A DNA stretch of 41,715 bases from Gemmatimonadota bacterium (GTDB lineage: Bacteria > Gemmatimonadota > Gemmatimonadetes > Longimicrobiales > Gaopeijiaceae): assembly GCA_029863525.1 (NCBI GenBank), contig JAOTVL010000013.1, positions 1 to 41,715 of the forward strand, written 5' to 3'. The position numbers and the translations under genes are program-made. The notes below the pieces were generated by a model. That model searched no databases. It worked only from the letters and a program-made list of their open reading frames with translations, and was not told the DNA's origin. Numbering within the stretch: position 1 is the stretch's first letter; each line of letters opens with the position of its first letter. This document shows, piece by piece, positions 16,094 to 25,138 of this stretch.

Positions 16094-17125
16094 ATGCGTC
16101 GTTCACCGATCCACGGGGGACTCCTGGCCGCCACGCTCATGCTCGTCTTTGCGCCGGGCGTCACGCTGCACGCACAGAGTGCCGCTCCAGCGGATCGGGC
16201 GGTCGAAGCCTACTCGGACTACGCGGATGATTACCTCGCCACCTTTTCGATCATCGCCCTCGATCGAGCGACGGGCGAGTTGGGGATGGGGGTGCAGTCG
16301 AAGGCCTTCGCCGCGGGGAATCGAGCAATGACGGCCAAGGGTGGGGTGGCGATCGTCGCCCATCAGGCGTCGGCCAATCCGATGTACGGTCCGATGTCGA
16401 TCGAGCTCATCGAGCGCGGTTACACGCCCGAGGAAGCGCTCGATCAACTGGTTCGCGGCGACGAGGGACGCGATCGCCGCCAGAATGCCGTCATCGATAT
16501 CGAGGGCCGAACGGCCGCTTGGACGGGCTCGGGGGCGAGCGACTGGAAAGGACACCGTTGCGGCGCCGATTTCTGTGCACAAGGAAACATCCTCGTCGGG
16601 CCCGAGGTCGTGGATGCGATGGTCGCGTCCTTCGAGTCCTCGTCGGGTCCGCTCGCCGAACGGCTCATGGACGCGCTCGACGCCGCTCAGGCGGCTGGCG
16701 GCGACGCGCGAGGCATGCAATCGGGTGCGCTGCTGGTGGTCGCGCCGCGCGTTCGAGATGGCTTCAGCGACCGGGTCGTCGACATCCGCGTGGACGACCA
16801 TCGGAAGCCGCTCGCAGAGCTGCGCCGTATCCTCGAGCTGCAGCGTTCCGGCGAGCTGCTGCGCGAGGTTGGAGCGTTCGTCGACGCGGACGACCTCGAG
16901 AGCGCGCTGGAGCTCGCCTCGGCCGCCCGGGACACGTCACCGGAGAACGACAACGCCTGGGTTGCGCTCGCCGCCGTTCAGCTACGAATGGGACAGAGGG
17001 GAGAGGCGCTGGCGTCACTGAGGAGGGCCGTCGAGCTGAACCCGGGACGTCGGACCACGCTGCCGCGGGACGCGAACTTCCGCTCCCTCTTTCAAGACCC
17101 CGAGTTCCGGCGCATCATCGGCTGA
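16094..17125 (+). CDS. Exported DUF1028 (Ntn-hydrolase-like) protein with C-terminal TPR-like region
   Basis: This 343-residue protein has a signal peptide (about 7-27, ending LHAQS) and a DUF1028 domain of about 220 residues: TFSIIALDRATGELGMGVQSKAFAAGN, VAIVAHQASANPMYGP, the acidic-Arg stretch DEGRDRRQNAVID, and QGNILVGPEVVDAMV. DUF1028 proteins have the Ntn-hydrolase fold and are thought to be amidohydrolases, but their substrate is not established. The C-terminal 110 residues (ELLREVGAFVDADDLESALELASAARDTSPENDNAWVALA and on) form one or two TPR-like helical pairs. The ATG at 16094 has GGGGG upstream. The gene continues the run of exported amide-hydrolase-type genes. Confidence 0.87.
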   Translation: MRRSPIHGGLLAATLMLVFAPGVTLHAQSAAPADRAVEAYSDYADDYLATFSIIALDRATGELGMGVQSKAFAAGNRAMTAKGGVAIVAHQASANPMYGPMSIELIERGYTPEEALDQLVRGDEGRDRRQNAVIDIEGRTAAWTGSGASDWKGHRCGADFCAQGNILVGPEVVDAMVASFESSSGPLAERLMDALDAAQAAGGDARGMQSGALLVVAPRVRDGFSDRVVDIRVDDHRKPLAELRRILELQRSGELLREVGAFVDADDLESALELASAARDTSPENDNAWVALAAVQLRMGQRGEALASLRRAVELNPGRRTTLPRDANFRSLFQDPEFRRIIG

Positions 17126-17293
17126 CGGTCGGAGTCGCGCCAAGGCGCGGAACCGAGCAGGTTTCTGTCCACGGCGATCGGCCGTGCATCCCTCGATCAA
17201 CAGGCACATGATCCGTTCCCAGCCCCCCTCCTTCACCTCCTCGAGTACCCCGCGGAATTGGACCTCGGGCTCCCGTGTCGCGGGGAGCGTTTC
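17126..17293. other. Intergenic region with two short hairpins before the kinase gene
   Basis: This 168-base gap contains CGCGC-CAAG-GCGCG shortly after the DUF1028 stop, followed by CACGGC-GATCG-GCCGTG. Either could end the upstream transcript, but there is no T-run. No clear promoter hexamers were found before the kinase gene. Confidence 0.3.
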
Positions 17294-20008
17294 ATGAGTG
17301 ACGTGATCGCCCGACTCAACGCCGCGCTTCAGGGTCGCTATGAGATCGAGCGCGAGCTCGGCGAAGGCGGCATGGCCACGGTTTACCTGGCGCAGGACGT
17401 GAAGCACAACCGCAAGGTCGCGCTCAAGGTCCTCAAACCGGAGCTGGCGGCCGTCGTGGGGGCGGATCGTTTCCTGACCGAGATCGAGACGACCGCCAAC
17501 CTCCAGCACCCGCACATCCTACCGCTCTTCGACTCGGGAGAGGCGGACAGCTTCCTGTTCTACGTCATGCCGTACATCGACGGCGAGACGCTACGGGATC
17601 GGCTCCAACGCGAACGGCAGCTTCCTGTTCACGAGGCGGTCGGCATCTCGGTGTCACTCGCGGGTGCGCTCGACCACGCGCATCGCAAGGGCGTGATCCA
17701 CCGGGACATCAAACCGGCCAACATCCTGCTGCAAGACGGGCAACCGATCATCGCGGACTTCGGAATCGCGCTCGCGGTGGGTTCGGCGGGGGGTGCCCGA
17801 CTCACCGAGACGGGACTGAGCGTAGGCACGCCGTACTACATGAGTCCCGAGCAGGCCACCGGTGACCAACACGTCGGCCCACAGAGTGACATCTACGCAC
17901 TCACCTGCGTCCTTTACGAAATGCTCGTGGGAGAGCCGCCTTTTCCCGGGCAAACCGCGCAAGCGGTTCTCGGGCGCATCATCTCCGGCGAGTACACGCC
18001 CGTCACACGCCACCGCCCCTCTGTTCCGGTGAACGTCGACGCCGCAGTCCGGAAGGGGCTCGAGAAGATCTCGGCAGACCGTTTCGCGACCGCGGACGAG
18101 TTCGCCAAGGCGCTCCAGGATGTGGGCTTCCGGCATGGAGCCGTCGAGGGTGCGGTCGTTCCCGCGGGTCCTTGGAAAGGCATCGCGATCGCGGCGTCGG
18201 TCGTCGCCCTGCTCTTCGCGGGTGTGGCCGGGTGGGCGGCGTCGTCCGGAGGAGAGGAGCTGCCAGTTACGCGGTACGCGGTACAGTTGCCCGAGGGGCA
18301 TGACCCGACGTTGGCCTACGGTGCGAACGTAGCGGCGTCTCCGGACGGAGAGTCCATTGTCTACGTGGGTCCCTCGACGGAGGGCGGCGTCGGTCGGAGC
18401 CAACTCTGGCTTCGGAATCGCGATCAGTTGGAGCCGACCCCTCTGGGAGGCACGCAAGACGCATTCTCTCCCGTCTTCTCTCCGGATGGCGGCCGGATCG
18501 CGTTCATCACCGGTCCCCCGATGGTCATCCGAGTCGTGTCGTTCGCGGGCGAGCCGCCGATCACGGTGGCCGACTCCGTCGTCTCCGGGAACTCGCTCGC
18601 TTGGGGCGACGACGAGTATCTCTACTACGATCTGGCGAGCAACGTGATGGGCCGGGTACCCGCGAGCGGTGGTCCGCTCGAAGAGATCTCGCAGCTCGAT
18701 TCCGTGACCGCGGAGAGCTTCCACGCTTGGTACGATATTCTGCCTGGGAGTCGGCACGCCATCACCACCATCGCATACAACCCGGTCTCAGACGCCAACG
18801 CTTATCGAATCGCCAGCATCGATCTAGAGACGGGAGAGACCGAGATTCTCCTCGCCGGTGTCTTCGCACGCTATTCGCCGAGCGGCCACCTCCTGTACAT
18901 CAGCGCCGACGGCCTCCTTCTGGCGGTCCCCTTCGATGCTCGCTCGGTCGAGGTCACGGGCCCACCGGTGGCGCTTACCGAGGGCCTCGCGGTGGGGGGC
19001 TTCGGATCGGCCGACCTGGCGATCGCGGGCGACGGGACGCTCGTGTACATGTCGGGGCAGACCACCAGCGGACTGGGGCGCGCCGTCTGGGTCGACCGCG
19101 ATGGAGACCTGACCCCGGTCGATCCGGACTGGGAGTTCGACCCGGGTCTTCCGGAAGCGGCGCTCGCACTGTCCCCCGATGGCTCCAGACTCGCGGTGAA
19201 GATCAATACCGAGTCCGGCGAGGACATATGGGTCAAGGAGCTGGACGACGGACCGCTCTCTCGTTTGACCTTCGACGACGGAGTCGACCGTCGTCCCCGA
19301 TGGTCGGCCGATGCGCTGAGGATCCTCTATACGTCCGACCGGGGCTCGGAAGGGGGCAGTCACTACGACCTTTGGCAGCAGCCGTCGGATGGCACAGGTG
19401 TTCCGGAGCTGGTGCTCGACTTCGAAGCGTCGATTCTGGAGGCGAGGCTGACGCCGGATGAGAGCGTGTTCGCACTCCGCCTCGGGGGGCTGAGCGGATC
19501 TGTCGGCGTCCGGGATATCGTGGGCCTTCGTGCGGGCGAGGACGAAACCTTCCCGGTCGCGGCCGAGTCGTACGACGAAAAGGCGCTCGCGCTTTCGCCC
19601 AGCGGGGCGTGGATCGCGTACGAATCGACCGAAACGGGACGGGACGAGGTCTATGTGCGTCCGTTCCCTAACGCGCAGGACGGGAAGTGGCAGGTCTCGA
19701 CGAACGGCGGCATCAACCCGAAGTGGGCCCATTCCGAGGGCGAGCTCTTCTTCATCAACGGAAACGGCGAGCTGGTCGCGGCCCAGGTGCAGACGGAGGC
19801 GGGCTTTCGGGTCGGCGAGCGACGAACGCTCTTTTCGATGGCCGAGCGGTTCCTGAACGGGCAGCCAAACTACGCCAGCTGGGACGTCGGACCGGATGAC
19901 CAGCGCTTCATGATGCTCCAGATCGGAGGCGCCGAGGGGGATGGCCGCAGCAAGCTCATCGTGGTGCAGAATTTCTTCCACGAGCTCGAGCAGCGGGTCG
20001 TTCGGTGA
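17294..20008 (+). CDS. Transmembrane Ser/Thr protein kinase with C-terminal WD40-like (PD40) beta-propeller
   Basis: This 904-residue receptor has a cytoplasmic Hanks-type kinase (residues about 16-280), one membrane helix (about 296-315) and an exported C-terminal half. The kinase is complete: glycine loop GEGGMATVY, Lys45 in VALKVL, catalytic HRDIKPANI (about 136-144), DFG (155-157), and the activation-segment stretch GTPYYMSPEQ. The outer half carries repeated WD40-like motifs such as VAASPDGESIVYV, PVFSPDGGRIAFI, LALSPDGSRLAV and LSPSGAWIAYES, forming a TolB-like propeller, probably for ligand or protein binding. The ATG at 17294 is chosen because family members begin just before the kinase fold; an upstream in-frame start would add 12 residues. 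It is followed by an S9 peptidase gene 62 bases on. Confidence 0.93.
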   Translation: MSDVIARLNAALQGRYEIERELGEGGMATVYLAQDVKHNRKVALKVLKPELAAVVGADRFLTEIETTANLQHPHILPLFDSGEADSFLFYVMPYIDGETLRDRLQRERQLPVHEAVGISVSLAGALDHAHRKGVIHRDIKPANILLQDGQPIIADFGIALAVGSAGGARLTETGLSVGTPYYMSPEQATGDQHVGPQSDIYALTCVLYEMLVGEPPFPGQTAQAVLGRIISGEYTPVTRHRPSVPVNVDAAVRKGLEKISADRFATADEFAKALQDVGFRHGAVEGAVVPAGPWKGIAIAASVVALLFAGVAGWAASSGGEELPVTRYAVQLPEGHDPTLAYGANVAASPDGESIVYVGPSTEGGVGRSQLWLRNRDQLEPTPLGGTQDAFSPVFSPDGGRIAFITGPPMVIRVVSFAGEPPITVADSVVSGNSLAWGDDEYLYYDLASNVMGRVPASGGPLEEISQLDSVTAESFHAWYDILPGSRHAITTIAYNPVSDANAYRIASIDLETGETEILLAGVFARYSPSGHLLYISADGLLLAVPFDARSVEVTGPPVALTEGLAVGGFGSADLAIAGDGTLVYMSGQTTSGLGRAVWVDRDGDLTPVDPDWEFDPGLPEAALALSPDGSRLAVKINTESGEDIWVKELDDGPLSRLTFDDGVDRRPRWSADALRILYTSDRGSEGGSHYDLWQQPSDGTGVPELVLDFEASILEARLTPDESVFALRLGGLSGSVGVRDIVGLRAGEDETFPVAAESYDEKALALSPSGAWIAYESTETGRDEVYVRPFPNAQDGKWQVSTNGGINPKWAHSEGELFFINGNGELVAAQVQTEAGFRVGERRTLFSMAERFLNGQPNYASWDVGPDDQRFMMLQIGGAEGDGRSKLIVVQNFFHELEQRVVR

Positions 20009-20070
20009 GCAGGAGGGGGCGCTCGCACGGTCGAGCGACTGTATACGCAGAGGACACGAGGAGAATGGAG

Positions 20071-22917
20071 ATGGAGATGGACTGGGGTCGTTTCGGTCGA
20101 GCCATGGTCGCGGCGTTGTTGGCTGCGGCTCCACTGCTGCTATCGGGGGCGCCACTCGCTGCCCAGCAGCGTCCCACACTCACCGAGGCCGACTACGGTC
20201 AGTGGGAGAGACTCGGCGGCGCGACGCTTTCGTCCGACGGCGCGTGGCTCGCGGTGCAGATCAGTCGGGTCAACGACGAGAACGAGCTTCGGATCCACAG
20301 CACGAGGTCCGACAGCGTCGTCGTCGTGGCGTACGGCGCAGGCGCGTCGTTCAGTGACGACAACCGCTGGGTGGCGTATTCGATCGGGGTCTCCGAGGCC
20401 GAGCGAGAAGCTGCTCGACGCGCTGATCGGCCGGTGCGCAACAAGCTCGGCCTGTTGAACCTCGCGTCGGGCGAGCAGACGACGCGTGACCAGATCGCCG
20501 GTTTCTCTTTCTCTCCGGATGGTCGCTACATCGCGCTCCGCCGTTACAAGCCGGAGGACAAGGAGAGCGAGGGTGTAGACGTCGTTGTCCACGATCTTGC
20601 GACGGGCACGGACATGCTCTTCGGCAACATCTCCGAGATGGCGTGGCAGGACGAAGGCTCGCTGCTGGCGCTGGCAACCGACGCGGACGGCCAGGTCGGG
20701 AACGGCGTCACCGTCTACGACCCAAACGACGGACGGATCCGCTCGCTCGACACCGACGAGGCGATCTACCGGGAGCTGACGTGGCGCGACGACGCGGACG
20801 ACCTCGTCGTGTACAAGACCCAGATCGATGCGGCGTTCGAGGACACCGCGCATGTGGCGATGGCGTGGAAGGGTCTCGAGGCGCAACAGCCGAGGAAGTT
20901 CGTGCTCGACGCGGACAACAGCGCCTTTCCTGCATCCATGCGCATCGTCGAGTTTCGGAGCCCGGAGTGGTCCGACGATGGATCGACCGTCTTCGTTGGG
21001 ATCCAGGAGCGGCGCCCCGCACCGCCCGACCCCTGTGCGGACTCGGCCGCGGGCGATGAGGGCGAGCCGGAGGGCGGGGAACCAACCGAGGGCGAGGGCA
21101 CGGACTGCGACGCGGATGACGAGGACGATGACGACACCCCGGGCGTCGAGATCTGGCACACGCTCGACGTCGATCCTGTTCCACAGCAGCGTGTGCGCGA
21201 GAACCGACTCCGGCAGGAGAACTACCTGGCCGCTTGGCGTCCGGAGGGCGGGGGCTTCGTGCAGCTCGGCGACGAGCTCACCGAGAACACGTTCCGGATC
21301 GGAGAGGCGGGGTTCGCAGTCGGGGCGGACGAGACGCCGTACGACGAGCACGCGATGTTCCGCCAGCAGTTCGCGGACATGTACGCGATCGACATCGAGA
21401 CCGGAGCGAAGACGCTCATCGAGGACCGGGTCGAGAGTTTGGCGGGATCGAGCCCTGGAGGCCGGTACGTGCTCTGGTTCGAAGGTGAGGACTGGTACGC
21501 GCACGATCTACGCGGTGGAGCGACCCGGAACCTCACCGAGGGCGTGCCCAGCACGTTCGTGAACTTCGACGTCACACCGACTCGAGAGCAGATGCCGGCG
21601 TTCGGGACCGGCGGCTGGTTCGAAGAAGACCGGGCCGTCCTCATCAACGATCAATGGGACGTGTGGGAGATCCGCCTGGACGGATCGGGCGCGAGACGTC
21701 TGACGAACGGCGCTCCCGACCAGATCAGGTATCGAGTGGTCCCGATGGACCTGGATGCAGAGGACGACGGCTTCGGGGCCGGCGAGCGACTCTATTACAG
21801 TGTATACGGCGAGTGGACGAAGAAGGCGGGCTACGCCGCAGCCGAGCCCGGCGACGACCCCGAGGTCCTCCTTTGGGACGACAAGTCGTTCGGCGGGTTC
21901 TTCGGGCAGCTGCAAAAGGCCGAGGACGCCGACGTCTTCGTCTTCCGCATGGAGTCCTTCGACGACTCACCGGACTACTTCGTGGCCGGGCCCGACTTGG
22001 ACGATCCACGCCAGGTCAGCGAGACGAACCCCTTCCAGGGCGACTACGCCTGGGGACGCACGGAGCTCATCGACTACGAGAACGAGTGGGGCCGTCGTCT
22101 GCAGGGTGTGCTGACGTATCCCGCGGGCTACGATCCGAGTCGGGAATACCCGATGATCGTGTATCACTACGAGCTTCTCTCGCAGGGGATCCACCAGTAC
22201 CAGATCCCGGACCCGACCCAGTACTACAACCAGCAGATCTGGAGCCATAACGGCTACTTCGTTCTTCGGCCGGACATCGTGTATCGGGACCGGCGTCCCG
22301 GTCAATCAAACGTGGAGACGCTGAGGCCCGCGGTCGCCGTAGCGCTCGACACTGCTCCGATCGACGAAGAGCGGATCGGCCTCATCGGCCACTCGTGGGG
22401 TGGCTATCAGACCACGTACTTCGTGACCCAGGACGACCTTTTCGCCGCAGCGGTCGCGGGCGCGCCGCTGACGAATCTCATGAGCATGTACCTCTCGTTC
22501 TACTGGAACAGCGGCGGCACCGACGCACGGATTTTCGAGATCAGCCAGGGCCGCATGCAGGTGCCGTGGTGGGAGGATTACGCGTCGTACGAGGCGAACT
22601 CGCCGCTCCACAACATTCAGAACATGGAGACCCCGCTGCTGATGATGTTCGGGACGAACGATGGCGCGGTCGAATACAACCAGGGCGTGGAGTTCTACAA
22701 CGCGGCCCGTCGCCTCGGGAAGCAGATGGTCATGCTCAGCTACGACGGTGAGAACCACGGTCTCGCGCGCGAGCCCAACCAAAAGGACTACCAGCAGCGG
22801 ATCATGCAGTGGTTCGGGCATTACCTGAAGGGCGAGCCGGCGCCGGACTGGATCCGGGCCGGCGTTCCCTACATTGAGCAGAAGGACCGACTCACCAAGA
22901 AGCGCCCGATCGGCTGA
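20071..22917 (+). CDS. S9 family peptidase (prolyl-oligopeptidase type), exported
   Basis: This protein of about 948 residues has a signal peptide (hydrophobic core to about 26, cleavage near PLAAQ), an N-terminal beta-propeller (VNDENELRIHS, FSFSPDGRYIALR) and a C-terminal alpha/beta-hydrolase domain. The catalytic triad is visible: about S775 in GLIGHSWGGYQ, D864 in FGTNDGAVEYN, and H896 in YDGENHGL. A very acidic insert flanked by two cysteines lies at 21034-21135, unusual within the propeller. The start is ambiguous among ATGs at 20065, 20071 and 20077; AGGAG at 20059-20063 is best spaced for 20071. It likely degrades oligopeptides in the periplasm. YajQ follows after 12 bases. Confidence 0.92.
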   Translation: MEMDWGRFGRAMVAALLAAAPLLLSGAPLAAQQRPTLTEADYGQWERLGGATLSSDGAWLAVQISRVNDENELRIHSTRSDSVVVVAYGAGASFSDDNRWVAYSIGVSEAEREAARRADRPVRNKLGLLNLASGEQTTRDQIAGFSFSPDGRYIALRRYKPEDKESEGVDVVVHDLATGTDMLFGNISEMAWQDEGSLLALATDADGQVGNGVTVYDPNDGRIRSLDTDEAIYRELTWRDDADDLVVYKTQIDAAFEDTAHVAMAWKGLEAQQPRKFVLDADNSAFPASMRIVEFRSPEWSDDGSTVFVGIQERRPAPPDPCADSAAGDEGEPEGGEPTEGEGTDCDADDEDDDDTPGVEIWHTLDVDPVPQQRVRENRLRQENYLAAWRPEGGGFVQLGDELTENTFRIGEAGFAVGADETPYDEHAMFRQQFADMYAIDIETGAKTLIEDRVESLAGSSPGGRYVLWFEGEDWYAHDLRGGATRNLTEGVPSTFVNFDVTPTREQMPAFGTGGWFEEDRAVLINDQWDVWEIRLDGSGARRLTNGAPDQIRYRVVPMDLDAEDDGFGAGERLYYSVYGEWTKKAGYAAAEPGDDPEVLLWDDKSFGGFFGQLQKAEDADVFVFRMESFDDSPDYFVAGPDLDDPRQVSETNPFQGDYAWGRTELIDYENEWGRRLQGVLTYPAGYDPSREYPMIVYHYELLSQGIHQYQIPDPTQYYNQQIWSHNGYFVLRPDIVYRDRRPGQSNVETLRPAVAVALDTAPIDEERIGLIGHSWGGYQTTYFVTQDDLFAAAVAGAPLTNLMSMYLSFYWNSGGTDARIFEISQGRMQVPWWEDYASYEANSPLHNIQNMETPLLMMFGTNDGAVEYNQGVEFYNAARRLGKQMVMLSYDGENHGLAREPNQKDYQQRIMQWFGHYLKGEPAPDWIRAGVPYIEQKDRLTKKRPIG

Positions 22918-22929
22918 GGCAGCGCGCAT

Positions 22930-23430
22930 ATGGCAAAAAAGCAATCCTTCGACATATCCACGAGCGTCGACTTTCAGGAGGTCGACAACGCCGTGAACCA
23001 AGCGATTCGCGAGACGCAGACCCGATACGACTTCAAGGGCACGGACTGCTCGCTCGAACTGGATCGAGGCGCCGGCGCGGTGAAGCTGGAGGCCGACGAC
23101 GAGTTTCGGCTCACGCAGCTCATGAACGTCTTCCGCGAAAAGCTCGCCAGGCGGAACGTGCCGCTAAAGAATATCTACGAGAGCAAGATCGAGGTGGGCT
23201 CGCTCGGTCGCGCGCGCGTGACGTTCGGCTTCAAGTCGGGCATCGACCAAGAGACGGCCAAGAAGATCAGCAAGGACATCCGCGACAGCGGCCTCAAGAA
23301 GGTCCAGGTCCAGATTCAGGGCGATGAGCTTCGGGTCACGTCGCCCTCGCGGGACGAGCTTCAGGAGGTCATTGCCTTCTTGAAACCGAAGGACTACGGG
23401 GTCGAGTTGATGTTCGGGAACTATCGCTGA
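22930..23430 (+). CDS. yajQ: YajQ family nucleotide-binding protein
   Basis: This 166-residue protein matches YajQ over its whole length: SFDISTSVDFQEVDNAVNQA at the N-terminus, TRYDFKGTDCSLEL, the KNIYESKIEVGSLGRARVTF core, KKISKDIRDSGLKKVQVQIQGDELRVTS, and the GNYR ending. YajQ proteins have two ferredoxin-like domains, bind nucleotides, and in Xanthomonas act as cyclic-di-GMP effectors; the role here is not fixed by sequence. It has no signal and is cytoplasmic. It lies 12 bases after the S9 peptidase stop and 22 bases before the amidase gene, probably in one transcript. Confidence 0.96.
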   Translation: MAKKQSFDISTSVDFQEVDNAVNQAIRETQTRYDFKGTDCSLELDRGAGAVKLEADDEFRLTQLMNVFREKLARRNVPLKNIYESKIEVGSLGRARVTFGFKSGIDQETAKKISKDIRDSGLKKVQVQIQGDELRVTSPSRDELQEVIAFLKPKDYGVELMFGNYR

Positions 23431-23452
23431 CGCCTTCAGGAATCATCTCCGG

Positions 23453-24880
23453 ATGAGCTGGCCGGCACCCGCACCGCTCGCGGGCTCTTTAGCGGAGACG
23501 GCCGCCGCGCTACACGCCCGAGAGGTTTCGGCGGTCGAGCTCACGCGGGCTGCGCTCGAACGGCATGAGCGGCTCGGCGAGCGGATGCACGCCTACAAGC
23601 ACTTCGACGCGGATGCGGCGATGGCCGCGGCGCGCGCGGCGGACCAGCTCCTGGCCAAGGGCGACGGGGCACCGCCCCTTTGTGGAATTCCCGTTTCGGT
23701 GAAGGACATCTACGGGGTCGAGGGCATGCCGACGTACGCGGGCTCGGCCCATCGGCTTCCCGACTCGACCTGGTCGAGGGACGGATGGCTGGTCGAGCGA
23801 CTCCGCAGCTCCGGTGCCGTCATTGTCGGCAAGACCCATACGGTGGAGTTCGCGTACGGGGGCGTGGGGATGAACCCGCATTGGGGCACGCCTCACAACC
23901 CCTGGGACGCCGACGTAGCGAGGATTCCGGGTGGTTCCTCTTGCGGCGCGGGTGTGAGCCTGTGGGAGGGGTCTGCCATGCTGGCGCTCGGGTCCGATAC
24001 CGGTGGCTCGATTCGGATCCCGGCGGCATTCACCGGTGTCGTTGGCCACAAGACGACCAAGGGGCGTCTCCCGACCGATGGCGTCACCCAACTGAGCAGC
24101 ACGTTCGACACGCTCGGCGCCCTCACCCGAACGGTTGAGGACAGCATCTACTTCTTCGGCTGCGTGGATCCGAAGTGGGGCGACCCACGGCCGTTGCTCG
24201 AGACATTGGAGGCGACGTCGACGGAGGGGCTCCGGATTCGTCTTCCGGAGTGCTGCCTCTGGGAGGGCTGCGAGCCGGACATCGCGGACGTCCTGACCGG
24301 CGCGCTCGAGGAGCTCGAAGGCGCCGGCGCGGTGGTCGAGCGCTCGGTCGGGACCATGATCGACGACGCGTACGACCATTACATGTCGGGAGGGATCGGG
24401 AAGGCCGAGATTCACGCGTGGCTGCTTGAGCATCTGCCGGATTGGATCGATCGGCTACACCCCACGGTCGGAGCCCGCATCGAAGGGCCGCTCCCGCTGG
24501 ACGGCCGCGAGTACCGGGCCGCGCTGTCGAAGCACCGACGGATGGTCGCTCTCGGCGATACCCTCTTCGACGACGCCGACGTCCTCGTGCTGCCGGCGAA
24601 TCTGATCAGTGCGCCGACCGTGGCCGAAGTGCGGGACGACCTGAGTCGCTACAAGGTCGTGAACAAGTCCACGCTCCAGCCGACGTGCCCGGTCAACATG
24701 CTGGGCATGTGCGCGATCTCCGTCCCGGTTGGGCTCGACCCCAACGGGATGCCCGTCGGCCTTCAGCTGGTCGCGCGTGGGGGAGAGGACGAAGCTCTGC
24801 TGGGTGTGGCGCTTGCGGCGGAAGCGGTGTGGGGTGACGCGGTGACCCGAATCGGCGTGCCGCCGCTCCTGAGAGTCTGA
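23453..24880 (+). CDS. Cytoplasmic amidase, GatA-like amidase signature family
   Basis: This 475-residue protein has the amidase signature triad: Lys84 in GIPVSVKDIYGVEG, serines at 162-163 in PGGSSCGAGV, and the nucleophile at about S186 in GSDTGGSIRIPAA. It lacks an export signal, in contrast to the amidase at 12444. It resembles bacterial aspartyl/glutamyl amidotransferase A-like and indole-acetamide-type amidases. No GatB or GatC gene is nearby, so a catabolic or detoxifying amidase is more likely than tRNA amidation. The C-terminal PVGLDPNGMPVGLQLVARGGEDEALLGVALAAEAV is typical. It lies 22 bases after yajQ. Substrate is unknown. Confidence 0.92.
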   Translation: MSWPAPAPLAGSLAETAAALHAREVSAVELTRAALERHERLGERMHAYKHFDADAAMAAARAADQLLAKGDGAPPLCGIPVSVKDIYGVEGMPTYAGSAHRLPDSTWSRDGWLVERLRSSGAVIVGKTHTVEFAYGGVGMNPHWGTPHNPWDADVARIPGGSSCGAGVSLWEGSAMLALGSDTGGSIRIPAAFTGVVGHKTTKGRLPTDGVTQLSSTFDTLGALTRTVEDSIYFFGCVDPKWGDPRPLLETLEATSTEGLRIRLPECCLWEGCEPDIADVLTGALEELEGAGAVVERSVGTMIDDAYDHYMSGGIGKAEIHAWLLEHLPDWIDRLHPTVGARIEGPLPLDGREYRAALSKHRRMVALGDTLFDDADVLVLPANLISAPTVAEVRDDLSRYKVVNKSTLQPTCPVNMLGMCAISVPVGLDPNGMPVGLQLVARGGEDEALLGVALAAEAVWGDAVTRIGVPPLLRV

Positions 24881-25138
24881 GGTCGCTCCGCCACCATTCA
24901 CCTGCGAGGCCGCCGGTTTTTCCCAAAAAATCACCGACGCGGTTCAGCGCCGATCGGTGGCCCGCGACTTGCTCTTTCCCTGCGCGGCCGGCCGATCCGA
25001 ATGGGTGGAAGGCCGCCCCTTGGGGGCTCCCTCGATAAATGAGGGCTGGGGAAGGTGGGAAACTTTTTCGTTGCGTCAGGAAGAGTTTCCCCATTCCTTT
25101 CTTAGAAACATATGTTTTCTTTCGCAGGGACAAGTACC
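24881..25138 (+). promoter_or_regulatory. Structured leader/upstream region of the 25139 beta-barrel gene
   Basis: This 258-base gap holds several elements. An AT-rich patch TTTTTCCCAAAAAA lies at 24917-24930. Two tight neighbouring hairpins follow: GCCCC/GGGGC (25015-25027) and CCCTC-GATAAAT-GAGGG (25029-25045). An 8-bp inverted repeat GGGAAACT (25057-25064) pairs with AGTTTCCC (25084-25091). A perfect palindrome AAACATATGTTT lies at 25106-25117, 21 bases before the ATG. The AT content from about 25057 is well above the genome background. One reading is an end of the amidase transcript followed by a promoter and operator; another is a folded 5' leader. I recognise no known riboswitch class. 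Confidence 0.4.
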
